Below are positions 36,072 through 45,079 of a stretch of 64,000 nt of DNA, in pieces. Positions within the stretch are counted from its first letter, which is position 1. Each line of letters starts with the position of its first letter. The stretch covers positions 124,001 to 188,000 of the forward strand of contig JAHHHC010000005.1 of assembly GCA_019359515.1 (NCBI GenBank), given 5' to 3'. The position numbers and the translations under genes were made by a program. This stretch comes from Desmonostoc vinosum HA7617-LM4 (GTDB lineage: Bacteria > Cyanobacteriota > Cyanobacteriia > Cyanobacteriales > Nostocaceae). The notes below the pieces were generated by a model. That model worked only from the letters and a program-made list of their open reading frames with translations, did not search any database and was not told where the DNA came from.

Positions 36072-37175
36072 CTAAGCTTTAGCTAAAACGAAGTAAAAAT
36101 CCTTGTGGTTGGGCGTGTGTCGGATGTTAAACCAGGAATAACTTAAATTTTCAACTGCATAGGCTAGTAATTCTGCCATGTTGCAATTAGTGTAAAAATG
36201 AACATGTATAGAACGCCTTGCTTCATAATATATTTTGGGGTCTTGGCCAGGAGCGCGATATTTTGCCCATCGAGTGTAGTGTTTTAAATTAGGTTCCATT
36301 TTACATTCTTGATATTCTTGTAAAATATCACTCAAAGGGCAGGGACGATAAACATAGTCTTTACACCCAGCAACATCAGGAATAATTGCCAAGATTAATC
36401 CTCCTGTTTTTAATTTGTTATACCAATATTGAAGATGTCCTAGAGGATTTGCTAAATGCTCAAAAACATGGCTGGAAAAAATAAAATCTAGGCTTTCATC
36501 TGGTACAGGTAAAGAATGGGCTTCACCAATTTGATAGTGTGACCAAAGTTTAGTATTAACATTGTATTTACCTGTATTATTGTAAAGAGTATTCCAGGCT
36601 TCGGGAGAAGATTGTTCTACATAGGTAATATCAATCTTGGCACTTGGAAGTACTTGAGGGTTAGTTCCAGGGCCGATTTCCACACCATGACCTTGGCAAA
36701 GTGATAGAAGTTCAGAACGCTCTAAAACTTTGTGAACAATAAAGAAGACACTACCTGTTACAGATTGTGGAAAGAATAAACGACCTGTAACAAATTGTGG
36801 AAGTCGGATGACTAGATTACATTCATAGTTAATACGTTCTTTTAAAGAGAATGGAAAACGAATTGAAGTTGGTGTTGAGCTAAGATAAACTTTTTCTACA
36901 GCTATTTGTGAGCCATTGTGATCTTGAAGCTGTACTTCTAAATACTTTCCTTCAACTTGCTTGTCTAGGGCTTTGACTAGCCAGCCTGTGATTTCTGTAC
37001 GATCGCAAAATGGATACCATTGCAAAACATTCTTGATCTGAATCTGCGGTGTATCCGACGGTGAGATGTCAAAACCACGATACAGAGTACCGTCAATTTT
37101 TCTTTTTGCTGCTTTGACTTTATCAGATAAAACTAGATTGCGATCGCCCCGTTTAGACATGTCGACAAGGTTCAT
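36072..37175 (-). CDS. Methyltransferase with extra N-terminal beta domain
   Basis: The 367-residue protein has an N-terminal region (about residues 40-140: ITGWLVKALDKQVEGKYLEV, VYLSSTPTSIRFPFSL) that looks beta-rich and is unassigned. The C-terminal part is a Methyltransf_11-type fold (GHGVEIGPGTNPQVLP, LPVPDESLDFIFSSHVFEHL, LKTGGLILAIIPDVAG). GGAAG lies 8 bases before the ATG at 37175; the frame can be extended to a TTG at 37190. It follows the SGNH gene by 18 bases. The N-terminal domain may bind the glycan substrate, which is inference. Confidence 0.78.
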   Translation of the reverse strand: MNLVDMSKRGDRNLVLSDKVKAAKRKIDGTLYRGFDISPSDTPQIQIKNVLQWYPFCDRTEITGWLVKALDKQVEGKYLEVQLQDHNGSQIAVEKVYLSSTPTSIRFPFSLKERINYECNLVIRLPQFVTGRLFFPQSVTGSVFFIVHKVLERSELLSLCQGHGVEIGPGTNPQVLPSAKIDITYVEQSSPEAWNTLYNNTGKYNVNTKLWSHYQIGEAHSLPVPDESLDFIFSSHVFEHLANPLGHLQYWYNKLKTGGLILAIIPDVAGCKDYVYRPCPLSDILQEYQECKMEPNLKHYTRWAKYRAPGQDPKIYYEARRSIHVHFYTNCNMAELLAYAVENLSYSWFNIRHTPNHKDFYFVLAKA

Positions 37176-37193
37176 GGTAGATGCTTCCAAAAT

Positions 37194-38309
37194 CTAATGA
37201 GAAAAAGCTGCTAAAACCTTGGGGTTTGCAGCCAGAGTATTTCCAAGTTCCCTAGAATAAGTTATTGCCCCATTCACGCTTAGATGACGATGATCGCTAT
37301 AATCAATTAACTGATCATAACGATCCATAATTCCTAAATCAATAAACACAATATTTCGTTGCTTTGCCCAGTCGCTCATCAACTGACTATTACTTTGATA
37401 GTCCTCTCGCCTATTTTTAGCATCAATCATCAAAGGATTTGTTGGCAGAGCAAAAAATACAGGTAATATTTTCTGATCTAGGAAATAATTAGCCCAGCGA
37501 TCAAAAAAACCATCTGGCTTGAGTAGATTTGACCAAGCTTGATCTGGCATCGGCTGGAATAATTGCGGTTGAGTTTTTTTATCTGCTAGAAAATGCTGAT
37601 AATCCACCTGTACATCATCTTGATTGTCTCTAGCTGGTTTGTGAGCGTGAAATCCATTAGGATATTGTTTGACATTATTACTAATGACACCAATCAAATC
37701 TGTAGGGCGATCGTAACCTAAAAGTAATGTTCGCACAGCTTGACGATATCTAAAAATTGGGCTGACTCTTTCTAAGGGTTTAACTAAAGATTGTTTCCAG
37801 TCTTGAGAATTACAAAAGCCATCTAAATTATAGTCTTTAGCAAAAGCTGATTTTAAAACTGCTCTTTGAAGAATTCCATCGCAAGGAAATCCATCATTAA
37901 AGCTACTGGGTAAGATTTGCTTTTCTTCAAATAAATTGACCCCAATTAATGCAACATGTAACTGTGGCAACCGTTTGGGTAAGCTAAGAAAAGGTAATAT
38001 AGATAGATAAAAGGTTTCGTTAAACCCATCAAAGCCTAAATTAAATCCAGAAGCCTTGACGCCTTTAGCAGTTAAAGCTTGTTCAATTTGTGAAGGGTCG
38101 ATTCCCCATTTCACTTCTGAACTACCCAAAGCAATAAACTGCCAATCATTTCTGTCCTCAAAATATTTTATTTGAGGATCCATATTTTGACTATTTGTGT
38201 ATGATACATAGTCAAATAGATGTTGTTTCACCCAAAATTCGCAACCAATTAAAGGCAAAATTAAAAATAGACAAACTATCAACCAAGAATGTATGAATAA
38301 TTTTTTCAT
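37194..38309 (-). CDS. SGNH-like membrane-anchored protein, partner of the MBOAT acyltransferase
   Basis: The 371-residue protein has an N-terminal transmembrane segment (about residues 4-24) and an exported domain. FIALGSSEVKWGID is the Ser block of the SGNH/DltD-AlgX group, LGFDGFNETFY the following Gly/Asn block, and YSDHRHLSVNGA carries the Asp-x-x-His of the C-terminal block. In alginate, cellulose and D-Ala systems, such proteins accept an acyl group from the MBOAT protein and transfer it to the polymer. An MBOAT gene lies one gene upstream. AGGAAG precedes the ATG at 38309; the frame can be extended to a TTG at 38333. Confidence 0.72.
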   Translation of the reverse strand: MKKLFIHSWLIVCLFLILPLIGCEFWVKQHLFDYVSYTNSQNMDPQIKYFEDRNDWQFIALGSSEVKWGIDPSQIEQALTAKGVKASGFNLGFDGFNETFYLSILPFLSLPKRLPQLHVALIGVNLFEEKQILPSSFNDGFPCDGILQRAVLKSAFAKDYNLDGFCNSQDWKQSLVKPLERVSPIFRYRQAVRTLLLGYDRPTDLIGVISNNVKQYPNGFHAHKPARDNQDDVQVDYQHFLADKKTQPQLFQPMPDQAWSNLLKPDGFFDRWANYFLDQKILPVFFALPTNPLMIDAKNRREDYQSNSQLMSDWAKQRNIVFIDLGIMDRYDQLIDYSDHRHLSVNGAITYSRELGNTLAANPKVLAAFSH

Positions 38310-38319
38310 GCCATTCTTC

Positions 38320-39141
38320 CTACTTTCTGGCAATAATCAGAGGACGATACAATGCCTCATCCCACCCAAATAAGTGAGGTGTAATTAGTTTGGAGATGAC
38401 TTTAAATCCAACAGCTAACAATGCATCAATGAGAGATTTTTCTTTTGCCCAAAAGGAAAATGTATTATCTAGAGAAGCCCGAACTTTGCGATATTTTTCT
38501 TCTTCACTAGCGTTGTCTTTATGTTCGCGAAATAAATATCCTTGATACCCACTGTCTGTTTTCACTGGGCCATTCAGCCGAAATCGCTCTATTGATTCTG
38601 GAGTACTAACGTGAGTATAAATAAACAATGTGTCTTCAGTTAAACTGGCTAATGTTTTGAGCATTCCCTCAAAATCACTCTGTCCTAAGTGATGCAAAAT
38701 TCCAGAAAACAAGACAAATTCAAAAGTCCCAACTTCTGAAGGGTTAATTTTGCGAACATCTCCTTGTTGAAAAGAAACATTCTCTACTCCCAATACATTA
38801 GCGGCAAATTTTGCCCGTTCCACATATAATTGCCGACCTTCAATTCCTAGTACATTAGCACCAGCTTGAGCCATTGTAATCGAATGTACACCCTCAGCTG
38901 AAGCCAGATCTAGTAATCTTAAATTCTTGATACTACCTCGACGGCTGTGCAATGGTACTACATCTTTAAGCAAATTACCAAGCTTGCCTAAACCAACGGC
39001 TTTTTTATAGAATTTTTCTTCTTGAGGTAAAACGGTTTCAATACCATGTCCAAAATTAAAGTAATGCGCCCAAGGTATATTTGGCTCTAGTTGCTCAAGA
39101 CCTGTACGGATTTCTTCAGGATTCATAATCCTAGATTGCAT
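38320..39141 (-). CDS. Class I SAM-dependent methyltransferase
   Basis: The 273-residue protein carries LRLLDLASAEGVHSITMAQ (SAM motif I), VLGIEGRQLYVERAKFAANV, VSFQQGDVRK and FEFVLFSGILHHLGQSDFEG. It lies between the MBOAT and SGNH genes, 10 bases before the latter, so it belongs to the same transcript. Its layout resembles the methyltransferase at 27201-28067 (both have an ExxxGxHSI/HTI-type motif I). Presumed target is the same glycan; no direct evidence. Confidence 0.8.
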   Translation of the reverse strand: MQSRIMNPEEIRTGLEQLEPNIPWAHYFNFGHGIETVLPQEEKFYKKAVGLGKLGNLLKDVVPLHSRRGSIKNLRLLDLASAEGVHSITMAQAGANVLGIEGRQLYVERAKFAANVLGVENVSFQQGDVRKINPSEVGTFEFVLFSGILHHLGQSDFEGMLKTLASLTEDTLFIYTHVSTPESIERFRLNGPVKTDSGYQGYLFREHKDNASEEEKYRKVRASLDNTFSFWAKEKSLIDALLAVGFKVISKLITPHLFGWDEALYRPLIIARK

Positions 39142-39175
39142 AGCTATCTATGTCTCCTTAATTCACGACTTGTAT

Positions 39176-40588
39176 TTAAAATTCAAAGTAGATAAATTGT
39201 AAACTCTCTCCTGATGACATCACAATAGAGAGAATAAATAACCACCCAGCTATTACAAATCGCCAACTGACTCTGATTTTTTCTGTATGCATGGCTTCCA
39301 TAAGTTTGTTTAGGGGAATATGTATCACAACAAAAGCGAGTAAAAGAATAAAAAAACTTCGGGGTGGTGATGTTGTTGGTAGAAAAATAGCTGGAGTTAC
39401 CAATGTGTTTAAAATAGCAAGGGCGTCTGTAAGAGTGTTAGCCCGGAAAAAAATCCAAGTTATAAAAACAAAGCTCATAGTTATTAACCATCCCACAGGA
39501 GGCCAAATAAAGTTGATAGTCCGTCCTAATATGGTCTTTTGAATATTTGGAAATAAATAGGAGCAAAATCTTTCGATTACTAAAAAAAGGCCATGTAACA
39601 ATCCCCAAATTATAAAGTTGAAACTAGCTCCATGCCAAAGTCCACATAGTCCCATTGTGATAATCAGATTGCTTGCTGTTTGTAATTGTCCTTTTCTTGA
39701 CCCTCCTAAAGGAATATAAAGATAGTCTCTAATCCAATTAGAGAGTGTGATGTGCCAACGTCGCCAAAATTCTCTTAAACTTGTGGAAATGTAAGGAAGG
39801 TTAAAGTTAATCGGAATATCAATACCAAACAATTGAGCTGAGCCAACTGCCATCGTAGAGTATCCCCAAAAGTCACAAAAAATTTGCACTCCAAAACCTA
39901 TGCTTGCCCACAAGGTAGGTTTTCCTACAAACCCATCAGTAGAATTGAAAACGGAATTAACAAAAGGCGCTAACCCATCAGCGAAACAAACTTTGAGAAA
40001 TAATCCAGATGTTAACAAAACTAAACCACCAATAAATTGATGCAAATTGAAAGGTAACTTTTGGTGAAATTGGGGTATTAGTTGATTCGTTCGGCAAATA
40101 GGCCCAGCAATTAAGTGAGGAAAGAAAGCTAAGAATAATGTAAATAAGCGAATGTCTTTCTCAGAGGTGGTTTTATTGAGTTTGATATCTGCTAAATAAG
40201 AAATAAGTTCAAAAACAATAAAAGAAATACCTAGAGGCAGCCTGATATCTATGGGGGAAAAAGTAAAGTCTAATCCTACAATGTCAAGACTATTTTTAAA
40301 TATATCTAAGATAAAATTTGTGTACTTAAAGATGCATAATATTACTACAAGAAAAGATACGCTCAAAAATAGCGATCGCCTTTTTTCTTGAGCAATTCTT
40401 AAACCAAATATATAAGTAAATATTGCTAAAGTTAAAAATAATATTAAGTAAGGAGGAAACCAATAAGCGTAAAAAATTATACTTGCAACTAATAAAGTAT
40501 TTTGTCGCCAAAAAATTGACGGTGATAACCAATAAAGTAATAAACTAATTGCTAGTAATATTAAAAACTCCAGAGAGTTAAAAAGCAT
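39176..40588 (-). CDS. MBOAT family membrane O-acyltransferase
   Basis: The 470-residue polytopic protein has about 11 hydrophobic segments. The MBOAT signature is clear: ISTSLREFWRRWHITLSNWI, then DYLYIPLGGSRKG and the catalytic His in MGLCGLWHGASFNFIIWGLL-type sequence (read CGLWHGASFNFIIWG). Relatives AlgI, DltB and PatA pass acetyl groups across the membrane. With the SGNH protein encoded nearby it should O-acetylate the exported glycan in the periplasm. An ATG at 40588 is preferred over the TTG two codons upstream. Confidence 0.9.
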   Translation of the reverse strand: MLFNSLEFLILLAISLLLYWLSPSIFWRQNTLLVASIIFYAYWFPPYLILFLTLAIFTYIFGLRIAQEKRRSLFLSVSFLVVILCIFKYTNFILDIFKNSLDIVGLDFTFSPIDIRLPLGISFIVFELISYLADIKLNKTTSEKDIRLFTLFLAFFPHLIAGPICRTNQLIPQFHQKLPFNLHQFIGGLVLLTSGLFLKVCFADGLAPFVNSVFNSTDGFVGKPTLWASIGFGVQIFCDFWGYSTMAVGSAQLFGIDIPINFNLPYISTSLREFWRRWHITLSNWIRDYLYIPLGGSRKGQLQTASNLIITMGLCGLWHGASFNFIIWGLLHGLFLVIERFCSYLFPNIQKTILGRTINFIWPPVGWLITMSFVFITWIFFRANTLTDALAILNTLVTPAIFLPTTSPPRSFFILLLAFVVIHIPLNKLMEAMHTEKIRVSWRFVIAGWLFILSIVMSSGESLQFIYFEF

Positions 40589-40617
40589 AATCAACTAAAA
40601 AACTCAATAATTAAGCT

Positions 40618-41799
40618 TTAGTTTATCATCAGGTTAACATTTTTAATCACTGTCATTATTTGTTTTTCTAATACTTCCATACTAAATTCTTGAGAACATC
40701 TTGCTTTCGCATTTGTCAATAATGATTTTCTCAAATCTGGATTCTTAATTAGTAATCTTAGCTTACTATACCAATCATCAGATTCAGCAAGAATGATTTG
40801 TTGCTCATCAGTAAATTGATTGTATACACCCACGTTACTAGCAATAGTGGGAATTTCGCAGCTGGTGTATTCGATAAATTTAGTTGGGGCTTTACAGTTG
40901 TTGAATTCAGTATTTTGTAAAGGTGCTAATCCTATATTCCATCTGAGGTTGTAGAGAGTTTGTAGAAATTGCTCGTAATTGACATTGACCTTGTGGGATA
41001 TAATTCTCTCACCAAAACTTTTGAGTTCGTCTGGCATGGCGATCGTGCCAAAAGTTTCAAATTTAATGTGAGGATAATCTGCTAAAATTTGAGCGATCGC
41101 AGGAGTAATCATTTTCAAGTCTTCCTGATGACCCTTAGAACCCATATACCCAATAGTCAAGGTGTCTGTTTCTTGAAACTTCGAGTCAAGCTGAGTTTTA
41201 GAAATTAAAAAATCTAGATAAGGGGCATAAATTCCATAGTAAACTTTTTGCTGAGGAAAGCGGTTCGCCAGAGTTTTTCCCAAATAGGGAGTTGAGGCAT
41301 AAATTAAATCTACATTCTTGAGTAAATATTCTCTTTGGTGGATAACTTCTTGGCTTCCATGTTGTTTTTGGATACCCTTGCCAAGCGACAAAGGTATATT
41401 CAGTAAATCATCATCTATATGGTAAATAGTAGGAATCTTTTTTTCTTGACATTTTTGCTGAAAAATCTTGCCAAAAGGAAGACCATAACGGCTAAAAATG
41501 ACTATGTGAGGCTGGATTTTAGTTAGTATATTGCTAATTAATTCTTCAGGATTTTGATTATCTTGCTCTAAATATTTAGTTATTGTTGGACTAGAAATTA
41601 CAAAAAAATTCAATTCATCTTTTTGATGTAGTAGTTGCAGTACATAATGAAAGCTCAAGTAATAGGTTGCATTGATGTTTTCTACAAAAATGAGTATATT
41701 GCGTTTTGATTTATCACTATTAAATGAAAAATCATAACTAATTTCACTACGATGATTGATTTTGCGGATTAAAGACATGAAATTATTTAATATACTCAT
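40618..41799 (-). CDS. Glycosyltransferase, GT4-like (GT-B)
   Basis: The 393-residue protein has an N-terminal Rossmann half (NILIFVENINATYYLSFHYV; YHIDDDLLNIPL) and a C-terminal half with LTIGYMGSKGHQEDLKMI, WNIGLAPLQNTEFNNCKAP and KFIEYTSCEIPTIASNVG, as in GT4-related enzymes of polysaccharide loci. The DDDLLNIP stretch is often seen in enzymes acting on repeating glycans. It is on the same strand as the MBOAT gene, 29 bases upstream of it. Donor unknown. Confidence 0.82.
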   Translation of the reverse strand: MSILNNFMSLIRKINHRSEISYDFSFNSDKSKRNILIFVENINATYYLSFHYVLQLLHQKDELNFFVISSPTITKYLEQDNQNPEELISNILTKIQPHIVIFSRYGLPFGKIFQQKCQEKKIPTIYHIDDDLLNIPLSLGKGIQKQHGSQEVIHQREYLLKNVDLIYASTPYLGKTLANRFPQQKVYYGIYAPYLDFLISKTQLDSKFQETDTLTIGYMGSKGHQEDLKMITPAIAQILADYPHIKFETFGTIAMPDELKSFGERIISHKVNVNYEQFLQTLYNLRWNIGLAPLQNTEFNNCKAPTKFIEYTSCEIPTIASNVGVYNQFTDEQQIILAESDDWYSKLRLLIKNPDLRKSLLTNAKARCSQEFSMEVLEKQIMTVIKNVNLMIN

Positions 41800-41830
41800 T
41801 TATGGAATCGCCTAGTTTCAGAATTTCTAT

Positions 41831-41868
41831 TTCACGCAGAGTCGCAGAGGCGCAGAGAGTTATAAGAG
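41831..41868. repeat. Dispersed CGCAGAG repeat, copy 2
   Basis: TTCACGCAGAGTCGCAGAGG continues with CGCAGAGAGTTATAAGAG, nearly identical to 21118-21154. It lies between the GT4-like gene and the epimerase gene. Confidence 0.7.
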
Positions 41869-41890
41869 GCTTTATTAAGCTATTTCTTCC

Positions 41891-42991
41891 CTACTCCCCA
41901 CTCTTTATTCTCTGAAGACACCAGTCACCTAGTTTCTCTAATCCTTGTCTTAAACTAACTTTTGGTTGCCAGCTTAGCAGTGTTTTTGCTTGATTGATAT
42001 CTGCAACTGCATGACGAATATCACCGACACGAAAATTACCTGTTATTTTGTAAGTATTTTCCGGTTTATTGTAAATACTGAGTAGAGTTTTTGCCGCTTC
42101 TAAAATTGTTGTAGGTTTACCGCTACCTATATTGATTGTCGTTCCATGCGGTAAAGGTATCTGATACGATAATTCTATTGCTGTAACTACATCATCAATA
42201 AATACAAAATCGCGAACGATGTCGCCGTCTTCATAAATATTCAAAATTTGGTTATCAAGAATTTGACTAGAAAATATAGATAGCACCCCTGTATAAGGAT
42301 TAGTTAAAGATTGACCTGGCCCATAAACATTTTGAAAGCGTAAAATTGTCGCTTGCCAAGATGCATTTACACCAGCTTGGGTAACTAAATATTCCTGCAT
42401 TAATTTAGTAGAGGCATAAATAGAAGCTGGTGCAGCTGGTGTCTCTTCAGTTGCAGGTATTGCTGTCAATTGATTTCCTTGAGGCGAAGTAGGAATAAAT
42501 TGACCGGCTTGCATTGCTTCAATATTTCTTGCGGGTGGAACAATTATTTGCCCATTTTCACGATCTCGATAAGGGCCTTCACCATAAATTGCTCGTGATG
42601 ATGGTAAAACTAAACGTGCAAGATTAGGGGCATTTTTCCTAATTGATTCTAGTAAGATAGAAGTCCCTAAAACATTTACCTCACAATAGCGACTAATCTC
42701 ATCCATCGATTGCCCAGTACCTGTTTCTGCTGCCATATGCACAATCACGTCAGGCTGTGCTTGATGAATAATTTCCTCAACGGTTTTGCGGTCACGAATA
42801 TCACCATGAATAAAATTGATATTCGCTGGGAAGATTGGATGTTGAGCGTTATTACCATGAACTTGAGGGCTAAGATTATCTAATACCCAAATTTGAGCTT
42901 CTAAATCTTTTGCCAGTCGCAAGGCTAATTTAGCTCCTATAAATCCTGCTCCACCGGTAATCAAAAAGCGTTTATAATTTTTTTGGCTCAT
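41891..42991 (-). CDS. NAD-dependent sugar epimerase, dTDP-L-rhamnose 4-epimerase-like
   Basis: The 366-residue extended SDR has FLITGGAGFIGAKLALRLA, VLDNLSPQVHGNNAQHP, FIHGDIRDRKTVEEI, MAAETGTGQSMDEISRYCEV, SSRAIYGEGPYRDRENG, the catalytic ASIYASTKLMQEYL, and FQNVYGPGQSLTNPYTGVL. The LSPQVHG stretch and the long insert after YGEG are what I remember from dTDP-L-rhamnose 4-epimerases, which make dTDP-6-deoxy-L-talose. With rfbA, rfbC and rfbD in the same locus this is plausible but unproven; a UDP-sugar 4-epimerase is the alternative. Confidence 0.82.
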   Translation of the reverse strand: MSQKNYKRFLITGGAGFIGAKLALRLAKDLEAQIWVLDNLSPQVHGNNAQHPIFPANINFIHGDIRDRKTVEEIIHQAQPDVIVHMAAETGTGQSMDEISRYCEVNVLGTSILLESIRKNAPNLARLVLPSSRAIYGEGPYRDRENGQIIVPPARNIEAMQAGQFIPTSPQGNQLTAIPATEETPAAPASIYASTKLMQEYLVTQAGVNASWQATILRFQNVYGPGQSLTNPYTGVLSIFSSQILDNQILNIYEDGDIVRDFVFIDDVVTAIELSYQIPLPHGTTINIGSGKPTTILEAAKTLLSIYNKPENTYKITGNFRVGDIRHAVADINQAKTLLSWQPKVSLRQGLEKLGDWCLQRIKSGE

Positions 42992-43000
42992 GATTTTTAT

Positions 43001-43912
43001 TTAATTGACTTTATTTAATGCTTCATATTCTTTTACAGCTTTTTCTCTAATTTTTTTGATTTTATAAACTTCTTGATGTGGTTTAAATCCGCTTTTCTTA
43101 TCTAGTAGTTCGTTAGATTCTTGAAAGTAAGATTGTAGAAATTTAGGAATAAGTTTTTTGTATTTTAACTCTCTAATTAAAGAAGGGCGAAAATGACCTA
43201 AATCTATTTCTTGGATAATTTCTTGCCAAGTTATTGAGCCATTTTGCAACATAAGTTTCAACTCATTAAACCAAAGATAGCCATATTGATTTTGGCAAGA
43301 TACCCAAGGCTGAGTAGCCATGTCTGTATAATGAATTAAACAAGTTTGTTGCTCGTAATGCTCTAAACTATTCCATTTAAAAGGGATACCATATTTGATG
43401 TCGCTATTTTCGTTTAAGATACATAATTCATACATGAGTTGTTCATAATCATATTTTTCTTGATCTAGTTCATCGATAATATTTTCAATTTTCCAGTCAA
43501 GGCGATCGCAATCTAAAAGCATCACAGAACACTGCTTAATTCTCTTGGTGGGTGCGCCTACTTTCTGATTAGTTTTTTGAAATTCGATAGGAATATCTTC
43601 TTGAATAACTACCTTAGCTTCATCAAAGGGAATATTCCACAGTGATGCTATATCTTGAAAAACCAGCATATCAGCATCCAAATAAAGAGCTTTACCTGTA
43701 TATCCTGCTAATTCTGGTATGCAAAAGCGACTAAAGGAAAATCCGGTTCTCTGCCAATTTCGCGGATCTTGAGGTTTCTTAACAGGTAAATCCAACATTG
43801 GGTATACTTCGACATTAAGTTTCGTGCATCGCTTAATCGAATGTTCAAGAACTTTAACTGCTAAAAGTTGGCTTCTATCAGCACCGACATAGACTCTAAC
43901 TTGTTCACTCAT
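43001..43912 (-). CDS. Glycosyltransferase family 8-like, copy 2
   Basis: The 303-residue protein is a paralogue of 26193-27137. It has VRVYVGADRSQLLAVKVLEH at the start, the DxD motif ALYLDADMLVFQDIASLW, KWNSLEHYEQQTCLIHYTD and QPWVSCQNQYGYLWF. The C-terminal 60 residues are Lys/Glu-rich. It lies 9 bases after the epimerase stop on the transcription map (that is, just upstream of the epimerase gene), so both are co-transcribed. The two copies suggest two related transfer steps in the repeat unit or core. Confidence 0.83.
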   Translation of the reverse strand: MSEQVRVYVGADRSQLLAVKVLEHSIKRCTKLNVEVYPMLDLPVKKPQDPRNWQRTGFSFSRFCIPELAGYTGKALYLDADMLVFQDIASLWNIPFDEAKVVIQEDIPIEFQKTNQKVGAPTKRIKQCSVMLLDCDRLDWKIENIIDELDQEKYDYEQLMYELCILNENSDIKYGIPFKWNSLEHYEQQTCLIHYTDMATQPWVSCQNQYGYLWFNELKLMLQNGSITWQEIIQEIDLGHFRPSLIRELKYKKLIPKFLQSYFQESNELLDKKSGFKPHQEVYKIKKIREKAVKEYEALNKVN

Positions 43913-43951
43913 TGAGCGTTAATCCTAAATTATTAACAGTTTTATTGACAT

Positions 43952-45079
43952 TTATGCCACTTTCTTCTTAGAAAAGATATCTACTGTGATTAAATCAATT
44001 ATCCGCTCAACCGCATTCCCGGAAATCATTTGTTTGCTGATAAACTCATTAATTTGATTTTGGATGATCATCCTACCTTTTAGGTTTTGTAATTGTTTTA
44101 CAAAGCTAGTCCAATCTTCCAACTTATTAATAATGGGGATAGGAGTATAATTTGCCAGTTCAAGTCCATAGCCTACCACACTAACTGCACATCCAGCACG
44201 AGCGGCATCAACTACTACTGTTGAGGGTGTAGTAATTACAGCATCGGCATTTTTGATGATTGCTGGTGCTGTAAATGGTTCCCATAAGGGATTTGTCGGA
44301 TCGGCAATTATCAGATTATCTGCACAAGGTAAATAACCTTGATAGCGACTAGTTAACCATTTTCCCGCATGATGTGGCTTCACTAAAAAAGTGGTATCGG
44401 GAAACTGGATAGCAGTTTGTTCCAGATGATTTAAAAAATTCTGTCTGTAGTTTTCGTTATAACGATGCCAATGTAAATTCTCGAATACAGCAACTAAATA
44501 TTGACGTTTTCCTGGTATTTCAATCTCAGCAGTCACAGGACTAATTTCTTTAAGGCATCCCACTGGCACACAGCGCAACTTAGTTTCTGAGGGTACTTGT
44601 GCTAATAGTAAGCTGGTGTCGCCCCAAGTCAGAATTTTTTGAGATGCAAAGCGGATAGATTCTAAGCTATGAATTTCGTCTGAGTAAGTTAAGCCAATAT
44701 TTTCAAAGCCGTGCTGTAAGGTATAAGTATGTATTTGTGATTTATTCGCCCTTTGAACCAGAGTATAAGCCGCTTTATGAGGGGATGCTGTACTTTCAGC
44801 AGCAGTGATTAATGCACGAACACCAAATAGATTTGGTTCTATTCCTGCCAAAACTCCCAAGCGGGAAACTTTGGAATATTTGATACCTAGTTTGTTTAGG
44901 GCAAAACTAACGCGTGGTGATTCTTCTAATACTTTATCAAGTACGCAGACTTGTGTTGTCAAGTCATCTCTATCTTTTAAACCTGCCAACAAAGGCAAAA
45001 CTAAATCCAAATCTTGCATTAAATGGATAAACACTAGCACTGTTGGCTTGCGGTTCCAAAAGCGTTTAAAGTTAATCAC
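43952..45079 (-). CDS. GT-B-type transferase, possible capsule/Kdo or glycerophospho-transferase relative
   Basis: I cannot place this 375-residue protein firmly. It has TVLVFIHLMQDLDLVLPLL near the N-terminus, then HTYTLQHGFENIGLTYSDE, LVAVFENLHWHRYN, TTFLVKPHHAGKWL and AVITTPSTVVVDAARAGCAV. The QHG, KPHH and TPSTVxxDAA elements recur in CDP-glycerol glycerophosphotransferases, KpsC/KpsS capsule enzymes and related GT-B transferases. A Kdo-transferring role would fit the CMP-Kdo genes, but this is speculation. The start is a GTG overlapping the stop of the upstream gene by four bases. Confidence 0.6.
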   Translation of the reverse strand: MINFKRFWNRKPTVLVFIHLMQDLDLVLPLLAGLKDRDDLTTQVCVLDKVLEESPRVSFALNKLGIKYSKVSRLGVLAGIEPNLFGVRALITAAESTASPHKAAYTLVQRANKSQIHTYTLQHGFENIGLTYSDEIHSLESIRFASQKILTWGDTSLLLAQVPSETKLRCVPVGCLKEISPVTAEIEIPGKRQYLVAVFENLHWHRYNENYRQNFLNHLEQTAIQFPDTTFLVKPHHAGKWLTSRYQGYLPCADNLIIADPTNPLWEPFTAPAIIKNADAVITTPSTVVVDAARAGCAVSVVGYGLELANYTPIPIINKLEDWTSFVKQLQNLKGRMIIQNQINEFISKQMISGNAVERIIDLITVDIFSKKKVA

